From: a virus
Strand: one strand, 5' to 3'
Virus record (IMG/VR): IMGVR_UViG_3300025695_000116
Span: 1-21,281 of that record
DNA: 21,281 nucleotides
The translations under genes were made by a program, and so were the position numbers. Below the pieces are notes generated by a model, which saw only the letters and a program-made list of their open reading frames with translations, made no database searches and was not told where the DNA came from. Of the stretch, positions 6,442 through 11,818 are shown piece after piece (position 1 is the stretch's first letter; every line of letters begins with the position of its first letter).

Positions 6442-8310
6442 ATGCAACCATACGAAAGTTTCATCCATCTTTCTCGTTACTCACGTTTTCTAGATGACGC
6501 AGGTCGTCGTGAAACATGGGACGAGACTGTAGATCGACTCGTAGGATTTTGGAAAGAACGTGTCGGTACAAATACTGTTACCGAAGCGGAATATTCAGAA
6601 CTTCGCAGTGCTATCTATAATCGTGAAGTAATGCCTTCTATGAGGGCTATGTGGAGCGCTGGCAAGGCTCTTGAACAAAATCATTTCCGTGGTTATAACT
6701 GTAGCTTTGCTGCGGTTGATCATATTCGTGTATTCGATGAGATTCTTTTTATTCTCATGGCGGGTACAGGGGTTGGCTTCTCTGCTGAAGCTAAATACGT
6801 AAATAAACTACCAATTATTAACGATACCTTTACGGAGACAGAGCGTGTTATTAGTATTGAAGACAGTGCAGAAGGTTGGGCAAAAGGTTTACGAAAGCTT
6901 ATTGCTGAACTATACTTGGGTAACATTCATCAGTGGGATTACAGCCGTATTCGTCCTGAAGGTGCTCGCCTAAAAACAATGGGTGGTCGGGCTTCTGGGC
7001 CGGAGCCTCTTAAAGAACTTTTTGTATTTATTACAAATATGTTTACTAAGGCGGCTGGTCGAAAACTTCGTCCGATTGAAGTACATGATATTGTTTGTAA
7101 GATTGCCGAAGTAGTTGTAGTAGGCGGTGTTCGCCGCTCTGCTCTGATTTCTTTGTCTGACTTGGGTGATCCTGAAGTTCGTGATTGCAAATCTGGTCGA
7201 TGGTGGGAAACAGAACAACAACGTGCTTTAGCTAACAACTCTGCTTCTTATGAAACTAAACCTTCTATGGCTGTATTTATGGACGAATGGATCGCCCTTA
7301 TGAAGTCAGGCTCTGGTGAACGAGGTATTGTATCTCGTTATGGGCTACAAGAAATGGCTCCAGAACGTAGAGACGGTGATAAAATTGTTGGTCTAAATCC
7401 CTGTGCAGAAATTGCACTACGATCAGGACAACTTTGTAATCTTACTGAGGTTGTGTGTCGTGAAAATGATACAGCAGAAGACCTTAAGCGCAAAGTTCGT
7501 ATTGCAGCTATCTTAGGTACTCTACAAGCATCTCTTACTGACTTTAAATATGTACGTAAGATTTGGCAAAAGAACTGTGAAGAAGAAGCACTTCTAGGTG
7601 TTTCTTTAACTGGTATCCAAGATTGTAAGATTCTTCGAAAACCAAAGCCAGAGTTGCTAGAGGAAATGAAGAATGAAGCCATTAAAGCTAATGAAGAGTA
7701 TGCTGCAAAGTTAAATATTAACCCTGCTGCTGCTATTACAACGGTTAAGCCAAGTGGTACTGTTTCTCAGCTTGTTGATAGTGCTTCTGGTATTCATGGA
7801 CGTTTTGCGCCCTACTATATTCGGGCTGTACGTCAATCTAACAATGATCCATTAACTGCTTTCTTGAAAGACAAGGGTGTACCTAACGAAGAAGATGTTA
7901 TGAACCCTGCTAAAACAACGGTGTTTTACTTCCCTATTAAATCACCAGAAGGTGCTACTCTAGCTAACGAACAGACAGCTATTGAGCAATTAGAAAACTG
8001 GTTGCTTTTTAAGAAGCACTGGGCAGAACACTCGGTGTCTGTGACTATTTATGTTAAAGAAGAAGAATGGATGGAAGTAGGTGCATGGTGCTACAAGCAC
8101 TTTGATGCTCTTACTGGTATTTCTTTCTTACCTTATTCTGATCATACTTACGCACAAGCCCCATATACACCTTGTACTTATCATGAGTTTCTTGCCGCTA
8201 CAGCAGCAATGCCGAAAGTTGACTTCTCTGAATTGTCTAACTATGAACAGGAAGACAATACAGAAGGCGCTCAAACTTTAGCCTGTGGAGCGGGTGGTTG
8301 TGAGATCTAA
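6442..8310 (+). CDS. nrdJ: Class II (adenosylcobalamin-dependent) ribonucleotide reductase
   Basis: A 622-aa monomeric RNR that reduces ribonucleotides to deoxyribonucleotides with a B12-derived thiyl radical. The active-site stretch NPCAEIALRSGQLCN holds the thiyl cysteine C321 with E323. C332 lies 11 residues further, the same spacing as C408 and C419 in the Lactobacillus leichmannii enzyme. Its redox partner is probably C87 (YNCSFA). The C-terminal shuttle pair is C615 and C620 (ACGAGGCEI). The KPSGTVSQL phosphate-binding segment is also present. The size fits the monomeric RTPR type. No small subunit is encoded nearby, as expected for class II, and the glutaredoxin downstream may supply electrons. 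Activity would depend on host B12. Class II RNR is a marker of several marine podoviruses. Confidence 0.93.
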   Translation: MQPYESFIHLSRYSRFLDDAGRRETWDETVDRLVGFWKERVGTNTVTEAEYSELRSAIYNREVMPSMRAMWSAGKALEQNHFRGYNCSFAAVDHIRVFDEILFILMAGTGVGFSAEAKYVNKLPIINDTFTETERVISIEDSAEGWAKGLRKLIAELYLGNIHQWDYSRIRPEGARLKTMGGRASGPEPLKELFVFITNMFTKAAGRKLRPIEVHDIVCKIAEVVVVGGVRRSALISLSDLGDPEVRDCKSGRWWETEQQRALANNSASYETKPSMAVFMDEWIALMKSGSGERGIVSRYGLQEMAPERRDGDKIVGLNPCAEIALRSGQLCNLTEVVCRENDTAEDLKRKVRIAAILGTLQASLTDFKYVRKIWQKNCEEEALLGVSLTGIQDCKILRKPKPELLEEMKNEAIKANEEYAAKLNINPAAAITTVKPSGTVSQLVDSASGIHGRFAPYYIRAVRQSNNDPLTAFLKDKGVPNEEDVMNPAKTTVFYFPIKSPEGATLANEQTAIEQLENWLLFKKHWAEHSVSVTIYVKEEEWMEVGAWCYKHFDALTGISFLPYSDHTYAQAPYTPCTYHEFLAATAAMPKVDFSELSNYEQEDNTEGAQTLACGAGGCEI

Positions 8311-8488
8311 AGAGTTCTGGAAAATACCTGACGTTAAAGAACAATTGTCTCCTTGTATAAGGGAATGTAAACTAGAAGGTGCCTACTGCGAGAGTTGTGG
8401 TAGGCATCAAGATGATATCAGAATGTGGTCCACTTACTCCAACGATAAACGTAGAGAGATTATGGAAGACATAAAAAAGAAAGATTAG
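8300..8488 (+). CDS. DUF1289 family cysteine-rich protein
   Basis: A 62-aa protein of the DUF1289 (YdhL-like) family, small cysteine proteins of unknown function common in Proteobacteria. The conserved pattern is complete: SPC19xxxC23, then C30xxC33-G-R35, followed by the W and the basic ERRE-like helix (MWSTYSNDKRREIM). Four cysteines suggest zinc or iron-sulfur binding. The start is uncertain: GTG 8300 is favoured by GGAG at 8287-8290, while GTG 8285 and 8294 are in frame but worse placed. All overlap the RNR end. The codons for KIPDVKEQ are the second copy of the 21-nt repeated motif. It was probably acquired from a host. Confidence 0.82.
   Translation: MRSKEFWKIPDVKEQLSPCIRECKLEGAYCESCGRHQDDIRMWSTYSNDKRREIMEDIKKKD
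8325..8345 (+). promoter_or_regulatory. Repeated 21-nt motif, copy 2 (inside DUF1289 gene)
   Basis: Identical over 21 bases to copy 1 at 2232-2252, here preceded by GGAAAA and lying inside the N-terminal extension of the DUF1289 gene, before its conserved domain. The proteins or contexts at the three sites differ (intergenic, KIPDVKEQ, QYLTFKN), so protein constraint does not explain the repeat. It would suit an internal promoter for the small-gene cluster from 8493 to the terminator at 10374-10436. Function is inferred. Confidence 0.55.
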
Positions 8489-8492
8489 ATAT

Positions 8493-8609
8493 ATGAAAAC
8501 CTTCGGAAAGATTATCGGTGGCCTATTGGGCTATACAATTAGTGCAACCATAACTGTTTATGTAGGGCTTAATGTGTTGAAATGGCTAGGGGTTTCTTTG
8601 GTCCTATGA
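8493..8609 (+). CDS. Tiny membrane protein (38 aa)
   Basis: A 38-aa ORF with a KTFGK basic start followed by one long hydrophobic stretch (IIGGLLGYTISATITVYVGL), which would form a single membrane segment. It follows the DUF1289 stop by 4 nt and its TGA overlaps the next start as ATGA, the same coupling seen throughout the region. No clear ribosome-binding site is seen, so it may rely on coupling. Function unknown. Confidence 0.55.
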   Translation: MKTFGKIIGGLLGYTISATITVYVGLNVLKWLGVSLVL

Positions 8610-8845
8610 CAAAAATCATAGACCTTAATAGTAAGAGACCTAAGAGTGAAGAGAAACTAGAAATCGATCAAGCAATGGAAAATCACAACTATGTTATGGA
8701 TATTTGTGATGATATCTTTGATTATGGGTCTGTACTCATAACTCAAAGCGTTGATGGTAATGCTCAAATATCTGTTAGTGGAATTGAGCTAGAGGAGGTC
8801 TTAGAAATGCTTGTAGCCTGTGCGCTTAAGATTCAAAACGAATAA
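8606..8845 (+). CDS. Hypothetical small acidic protein (79 aa)
   Basis: A 79-aa acidic protein of unknown function. The C-terminal half (DICDDIFDYGSVLITQSVDG, then ISVSGIELEEVLEMLVACAL) looks like a beta hairpin followed by a helix. ATG 8606 is preferred over ATG 8582 because it gives the usual 4-nt ATGA overlap with the upstream tiny membrane protein; neither start has a good ribosome-binding site. The stop shares its last base with the next start at 8845. Confidence 0.7.
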   Translation: MTKIIDLNSKRPKSEEKLEIDQAMENHNYVMDICDDIFDYGSVLITQSVDGNAQISVSGIELEEVLEMLVACALKIQNE

Positions 8846-9045
8846 TGTTTGTTGCATTACTTGTGTATTGCAGCTTAGAACTCGGTACCTGTAAACCTGA
8901 AGTACATAATACTATTTTTAAGAAAGAACAAAAATGTTATGAATTTCTTGCTGCAGGTATTAAATATTATGAAGACCAAGGGAATATAGTTCCTGTGTAT
9001 AAATGTGTTAATCTACTCGAAGATGAGTTAGATGAAGGAGTATAA
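8845..9045 (+). CDS. Small cysteine-containing protein with hydrophobic N-terminus
   Basis: A 66-aa protein with a short hydrophobic N-terminus (FVALLVYCSLELGTC) and further cysteines (KCYEF, YKCVN). The pattern suggests a small exported or membrane-associated protein with disulfides, but the hydrophobic stretch is short. The 57-aa ORF at 10454 has a similar layout (hydrophobic start, F-x4-6-C, then ECIGVK at the end) and may be a distant relative. It overlaps the previous stop by one base. Confidence 0.65.
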   Translation: MFVALLVYCSLELGTCKPEVHNTIFKKEQKCYEFLAAGIKYYEDQGNIVPVYKCVNLLEDELDEGV

Positions 9046-9046
9046 A

Positions 9047-9223
9047 ATGAGTTGGTTCCGAAGATACGTTAACTATTTATCGCTTTGGCGAGCCCATCGT
9101 GAAGCAGTAAAACAGCTTAATACGCTATCAGATAAACAGTTAAAAGATATTGGAATTAATCGATCTGACATTGATCGGTTGATATGGTTAGAAGAAGATA
9201 AAACAATGAGAGGTCGTGGATAA
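9047..9223 (+). CDS. DUF1127 family protein (possible RNA-binding protein)
   Basis: A 58-aa protein of the DUF1127 family. The C-terminal signature is intact: LNTLSDKQLKDIGINRSDID (residues 24-43), with the conserved L-x-D-I-G-I-x-R-x-D-I core, preceded by a basic and aromatic N-terminus (WFRRYVNYLSLWRAHR). DUF1127 proteins are abundant in Alphaproteobacteria; the Rhodobacter sphaeroides member CcaF1 is an RNA-binding protein that helps mature and turn over sRNAs, and others affect metabolism and stress. ATG 9047 is chosen because GAAGGAG at 9033-9039 is ideally placed; the ATG at 9032 is not. A DUF1127 gene in a phage suggests manipulation of host RNA metabolism, or partnership with the structured element at 10871. 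Confidence 0.88.
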   Translation: MSWFRRYVNYLSLWRAHREAVKQLNTLSDKQLKDIGINRSDIDRLIWLEEDKTMRGRG

Positions 9224-9417
9224 TGGTAGAAGAAAATATTGAAGGTCAATTGGGTGAACTTGTAGAAGATATGTTTGAAACTTATATTGAAGATGGTTTT
9301 GATTTTAATACAGATCAATCCCTTAATGATATTTTCTTCATGATCTTTAATGATGCTGTTCAGATGACGCTTAAGGTGTTGGAAGAGAACTCTGAAGAGG
9401 AAGAGACAGAAGATTAA
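9223..9417 (+). CDS. Small highly acidic protein
   Basis: A 64-aa very acidic protein (EDMFETYIEDGFDF, and a C-terminal run EENSEEEETED), mostly helical, with no recognised motif. AGAGG at 9208-9212 serves as the ribosome-binding site. It shares single bases with the DUF1127 stop and the glutaredoxin start, so the three genes form a coupled set. The acidity could suit a DNA mimic or a partner of the basic proteins, but this is a guess. Confidence 0.7.
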   Translation: MVEENIEGQLGELVEDMFETYIEDGFDFNTDQSLNDIFFMIFNDAVQMTLKVLEENSEEEETED

Positions 9418-9644
9418 TGTTATATGTCATTGGTAAAGATGATTGTCCTTGGTGTGATAAGGCTAAGGAATTGCTTGATAAAAACCACACTCAGTATGTA
9501 TATAAGAATCTTAGTACTCTTTTTCCTGAAAAAAGAAAAGCTTGGAAAGATTTTATCAACAACGAACTCTCTAAGACTACTGTTCCTGTTGTTATTAATG
9601 TTATTGGTGGTTACTCAGAACTATCGGAGTTAATGGATGACTAA
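9417..9644 (+). CDS. Glutaredoxin
   Basis: A 75-aa glutaredoxin. It has the redox site C10-P-W-C13 after a beta strand (MLYVIGKDDCPWC), the cis-proline TVPVV segment (T55 to V59) and the GGYSEL glutathione-binding turn (G64, G65), in the family's order. It probably re-reduces the C615/C620 shuttle of the class II RNR upstream, a pairing common in phages that carry their own RNR. The CPWC motif rather than CPYC is frequent in phage glutaredoxins. The end overlaps the next gene by 8 nt. Confidence 0.9.
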   Translation: MLYVIGKDDCPWCDKAKELLDKNHTQYVYKNLSTLFPEKRKAWKDFINNELSKTTVPVVINVIGGYSELSELMDD

Positions 9645-10044
9645 AAAACCAACAGGTAAACCTCGTGGAAGACCTTCTACTAAGGTTAAGCTAAAACATA
9701 ACCCTAAGTCTGCTCGACAAGACTTCCTGAAGAAGTTTAAAGACTTAGATTCAATAGGCATCTATGGTGTAGATAAATTTACAACAGAGATCATAAACCA
9801 TCTATGGGAAAACCCTGAAATTAGTTTTCATGTGACTGATAGCAATCGTTCTCGATTAGATAACTCTAACAAGTTATTTGGTCAACGAAGCTTTTCTATG
9901 TATCGTTGGAATGTATACCCAGAGTCTGGATTCATTGAACAACCTACAGTAGAGGCTATCTTAGTTTCAAAAGACTGTTGGGAAGAGGTTAACAAAAGAC
10001 CTAACCCCCATAATGTCAAGTTGCTAATGCTGGAAGAAATCTAA
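9637..10044 (+). CDS. Unknown protein with AT-hook-like N-terminus
   Basis: A 135-aa protein with two visible parts. Residues 1-30 are basic and contain PTGKPRGRPSTK, an AT-hook-like minor-groove binding motif. From about residue 37, IGIYGVDKFTTEIINHL and SFHVTDSNRSR read like the first strand-helix-strand of a Rossmann-like nucleotide-binding fold (a GxYGxxxFT loop, then an acidic residue at the end of strand 2). The later AILVSKDCW would be another strand. I do not recognise the family. It may bind AT-rich DNA plus a nucleotide or sugar cofactor; that is inference. It overlaps the glutaredoxin by 8 nt. Confidence 0.75.
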   Translation: MTKKPTGKPRGRPSTKVKLKHNPKSARQDFLKKFKDLDSIGIYGVDKFTTEIINHLWENPEISFHVTDSNRSRLDNSNKLFGQRSFSMYRWNVYPESGFIEQPTVEAILVSKDCWEEVNKRPNPHNVKLLMLEEI

Positions 10045-10253
10045 TGGATAACGATGTGGAAACCTTCTTTCCTTATAATCAACTTAAGGGTCACACTCTG
10101 GTAAACTTTATAGAGTTAAAGAAAACAGAGCAAGGTATGTTCAGTGACATTATGGTCGTTGAATATAAAGGTGAAGAGTATGAACTGCTCTGGGATGAAC
10201 ATTACTCTTACTACACTGGTAAGGTTAATGGTGAAAAAGGTTATGTACTGTAA
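10044..10253 (+). CDS. Hypothetical small protein (69 aa)
   Basis: A 69-aa protein with a beta-rich core (FIELKKTEQGMFSDIMVVEY, then KGEEYELLWDEHYSYYTGKV), which resembles a small SH3-like or OB-like barrel in pattern only. No family is recognised. It starts on the last base of the previous stop and is followed by a 14-nt gap with the AGGAGA site of the next small gene. Confidence 0.7.
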   Translation: MDNDVETFFPYNQLKGHTLVNFIELKKTEQGMFSDIMVVEYKGEEYELLWDEHYSYYTGKVNGEKGYVL

Positions 10254-10267
10254 ACTAGGAGACTACT

Positions 10268-10369
10268 ATGAATAAGATTAATGAACTATTTACGGCTCTT
10301 TGGGAGCATAAGAAGTCAATTATTGTCGGTGTAGCTATCGGCATTATCCTTGCTAACCTAGCAGGTTAA
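10268..10369 (+). CDS. Tiny membrane protein (33 aa) before the terminator
   Basis: A 33-aa ORF with an ideal ribosome-binding site (AGGAGA at 10257-10262) and one hydrophobic segment (SIIVGVAIGIILANLAG) at its C-terminus after a charged helix (KINELFTALWEHKK). The strong site and the position as the last gene before the terminator support its being real. It would insert as a single-span protein with the basic part inside. Function unknown. Confidence 0.65.
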   Translation: MNKINELFTALWEHKKSIIVGVAIGIILANLAG

Positions 10370-10373
10370 CTTT

Positions 10374-10436
10374 ACCCTCACTCTCTCTGGCTGTCCTTAT
10401 GGATGGTTGGAGGGGGTGAGGGTTTATTTTTTTTTT
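10374..10436 (+). terminator. Strong rho-independent terminator
   Basis: A continuous 23-bp stem with several G-U pairs (ACCCTCAC at 10374-10381 pairs with GTGAGGGT at 10416-10423) closes on a TTAT tetraloop (10397-10400). TTATTTTTTTTTT follows directly, ending at 10436. It works on the + strand only and ends the long replication/RNR transcription unit 5 nt after the tiny membrane gene. Confidence 0.92.
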
Positions 10437-10453
10437 CAAATTAGGAGAGTAGT

Positions 10454-10627
10454 ATGGTATGGCTACTTCTATGGTTTCATGTGGTACCAGAGCAGGGTGT
10501 ACGCTATCATCACCTTGGTACGTTTAGTAATGAAACTATTTGTAAAGCAGAGTTAAAAGAAGCCTCTGTATTGGTGAATGATAAGTTAGAAGCCATAGAG
10601 TGTATAGGGGTTAAGTTAAATGATTAG
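10454..10627 (+). CDS. Small protein with hydrophobic N-terminus (57 aa)
   Basis: A 57-aa ORF starting with a hydrophobic aromatic stretch (MVWLLLWFHVV) followed by a soluble part with two cysteines (TICKAE and ECIGVK). AGGAGAG at 10443-10449 gives a good start signal. The layout resembles the 66-aa protein at 8845, so the two may be distant paralogues, perhaps exported proteins with a disulfide. It is the first gene after the terminator. Function unknown. Confidence 0.6.
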   Translation: MVWLLLWFHVVPEQGVRYHHLGTFSNETICKAELKEASVLVNDKLEAIECIGVKLND

Positions 10628-10754
10628 TAGAATATTACTTATTTATAAATGGTATAAGTTACTTAGGACTAAAAAGTACTCATGGGACTATTGTTTTGCT
10701 TGGTCCCTTTATAATTCAAAACACTACAATATTGATGGAAGTTACAGGAAATGA
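10620..10754 (+). CDS. Tiny basic aromatic protein (44 aa)
   Basis: A 44-aa ORF rich in Y, W and K (LLIYKWYKLLRTKKYSWDYC). AGGGG at 10607-10611 is a plausible ribosome-binding site at 8 nt. It overlaps the previous gene by 8 nt and the next by 4 nt (ATGA), as real genes here do. An amphipathic membrane-associated peptide is possible; function unknown. Confidence 0.5.
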   Translation: MISRILLIYKWYKLLRTKKYSWDYCFAWSLYNSKHYNIDGSYRK

Positions 10755-10879
10755 ACGTGATAAACCTCAGAGAAGAGGCTATGAGGCTTAGGGCAAGATA
10801 TAGCAGAGTTTGTATCAGATCTATGCAAAAACAATACCTGACGTTTAAGAATAAAATACTTGAGGCTCTGCCAAAGTGA
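10751..10879 (+). CDS. Tiny basic protein (42 aa) ending inside the structured element
   Basis: A 42-aa ORF, basic and helical (LREEAMRLRARYSRVCIRSM). It starts by a 4-nt overlap with the previous ORF, and GGAAG at 10739-10743 may serve as its ribosome-binding site. Two regulatory-looking elements fall inside it: motif copy 3 (codons for QYLTFKN) and the 5' strand of the closing stem of the structured element, which holds the last codons and stop. Translation to the end would therefore disturb that stem. It could be a regulatory leader peptide or chance. Confidence 0.4.
   Translation: MNVINLREEAMRLRARYSRVCIRSMQKQYLTFKNKILEALPK
10835..10857 (+). promoter_or_regulatory. Repeated motif, copy 3 (diverged)
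   Basis: TACCTGACGTT is identical to copies 1 and 2; the rest (TAAGAATAAAAT) matches partly. It is again preceded by an A-rich run (AAAACAA). It ends 13 nt before the closing stem of the structured element, so if the motif is a promoter it would drive that RNA and the late genes after it. Confidence 0.5.
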
Positions 10880-10993
10880 TACTACGGACTACTCTACTGA
10901 CATCTGAAAGAGTACTTCCTAATGCCCCCCGATGATGTCCTCTCTACACCTCTTGTGTATACAACGCGGGGGGTTATTAAGTATCACTTTGGT
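10870..10993 (+). ncRNA. Structured non-coding element with three-way junction (candidate regulatory RNA)
   Basis: Seen by base pairing on paper. P1 is a perfect 12-bp stem, CCAAAGTGATAC (10871-10882) with GTATCACTTTGG (10981-10992). P2 is GGA (10886-10888) and TACTCT (10890-10895) with AGAGTA (10909-10914) and TCC (10917-10919). P3 is TAATGCCCCCCG (10920-10931) with CGGGGGG (10967-10973), G-U and ATTA (10976-10979): 12 bp with one bulged T, topped by TACAC/GTGTA (10945-10949 with 10955-10959). GACATC in the P2 loop (10899-10904) is complementary to GATGTC in P3 (10934-10939), a possible loop-loop contact. The P3 arm is CU-rich and complementary to the ribosome-binding site at 16895-16906. 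It is not a tRNA or a class I recognise. A pac or replication-origin DNA structure is an alternative. Confidence 0.6.
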
Positions 10994-11172
10994 ATCCTTA
11001 AGAGGTATTATAAAGTGATGTTTTTGTTGTGTTATTTTATATAATGTTTTTAATATATTTCAATGTAATACTAAGAATATCTTTAAAGTGTTATTATTGT
11101 TTATAAAAATTTTGAAAATAAAAAATATCTTGACAATCAGAGTCAACGAAAAAGTTAAAAAGGAAATAATAA
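10994..11172 (+). promoter_or_regulatory. AT-rich intergenic spacer before the late genes
   Basis: About 180 nt with no ORF and very few G or C bases, the most AT-rich stretch of the window. It holds a TATAAT at 11040-11045 without a convincing -35, and a perfect -35 TTGACA at 11130-11135 without a good -10. There is also a small inverted repeat TTGAC-N7-GTCAA (11130-11146) that could be an operator. AAAGTGWT occurs twice here (11012, 11092) as well as in P1 of the structured element. AAAAAGGAAATA before 11173 is the ribosome-binding site of the next gene. It may be a late promoter or an AT-rich origin. Confidence 0.45.
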
Positions 11173-11535
11173 ATGCCAGTAGACAACCGCAAAGATAAAA
11201 CAGGCGGTCGAAAGCCTGGGGCGGGTCGTCCTAAAGGTTCTAAGAATATTAATTCTATGGCTTCTGTAAAGAAGCTAGAAGAACTCGCTTTTGATCCTAT
11301 TGAAATGATGGTTACTAAATATAAAGACATCCAAAAGAAATTGGACTATCTAGAAGAAATTGGTAAGCATACCTCTGGTGCTTATGCTCAGATGACAGCC
11401 ACACAAGGTACTCTGATAAACAACTTAATGGCCTATGGTTATAAGAAGATCCCTGATAAAATTGAACAAGAGGTAACGGAAAAACGCCCTATCTCTATTC
11501 TTTTAACTGACTCCAAAGATAATAAGGAAAATTAA
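11173..11535 (+). CDS. Putative terminase small subunit / AT-hook-like DNA-binding protein
   Basis: A 120-aa basic protein. Residues 10-26 contain TGGRKPGAGRPKGSKN, an AT-hook-like segment often found at the start of small terminase subunits and other phage DNA-binding proteins. The middle is helical and coiled-coil-like (FDPIEMMVTKYKDIQKKLDY), and the end KRPISILLTD is a strand typical of oligomerising tails. It is the first gene of the packaging block, 1.8 kb before the large terminase. The T7 order (small subunit, lysis-type genes, large subunit) supports TerS. The sequence alone does not prove it. A good AAGGAA site supports ATG 11173. Confidence 0.55.
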   Translation: MPVDNRKDKTGGRKPGAGRPKGSKNINSMASVKKLEELAFDPIEMMVTKYKDIQKKLDYLEEIGKHTSGAYAQMTATQGTLINNLMAYGYKKIPDKIEQEVTEKRPISILLTDSKDNKEN

Positions 11536-11537
11536 TC

Positions 11538-11813
11538 ATGGGTAAAGAAACTGAGTGGCATTTATCTAAAAATGTTCCTATAACTTTTATTTTAGCAATT
11601 ATAGCCCAATCCGTTGGGGTTGTATGGTTTGTATCAGGGCTAGAGTCAAGTGTTAATACAAACGTCCGTGACATTGCTCGTCATGAGATACGTATTGCAG
11701 AGATCGAAAAGACACAACAAGCAATGGCTGTCCTTAATGCTCGTATAGATGAGAATATTAAGGCTATTAGAGAAATGATGGAAACCTCCCGCAGTAATGC
11801 TACAGGGAGATAA
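11538..11813 (+). CDS. Membrane protein with coiled coil, holin- or spanin-like (copy A)
   Basis: A 91-aa protein with one membrane segment (residues 13-33, VPITFILAIIAQSVGVVWFVS) followed by a coiled-coil-like tail (RDIARHEIRIAEIEKTQQAM). In marine and other phages this layout is usually annotated as a holin-like or spanin-like lysis protein. It lies between the presumed small and large terminase genes, where T7 places its Rz-type gene 18.5. The 119-aa protein at 12297 has the same plan and similar hydrophobic residues, so they may be paralogues. Assignment to lysis is an inference from topology and position. Confidence 0.7.
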   Translation: MGKETEWHLSKNVPITFILAIIAQSVGVVWFVSGLESSVNTNVRDIARHEIRIAEIEKTQQAMAVLNARIDENIKAIREMMETSRSNATGR

Positions 11814-11818
11814 TCATC

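Noticed and set aside
10870-10993. Hammerhead ribozyme in the structured element
   Set aside because: CTGA and GAAA occur, but the required CUGANGA core and its placement at the junction are absent.
10870-10993. tRNA, cobalamin riboswitch or purine riboswitch
   Set aside because: No anticodon or T-arm signature, no B12-box and no purine-junction consensus; the loop-loop contact alone is not enough, and no gene directly downstream fits a B12 switch.
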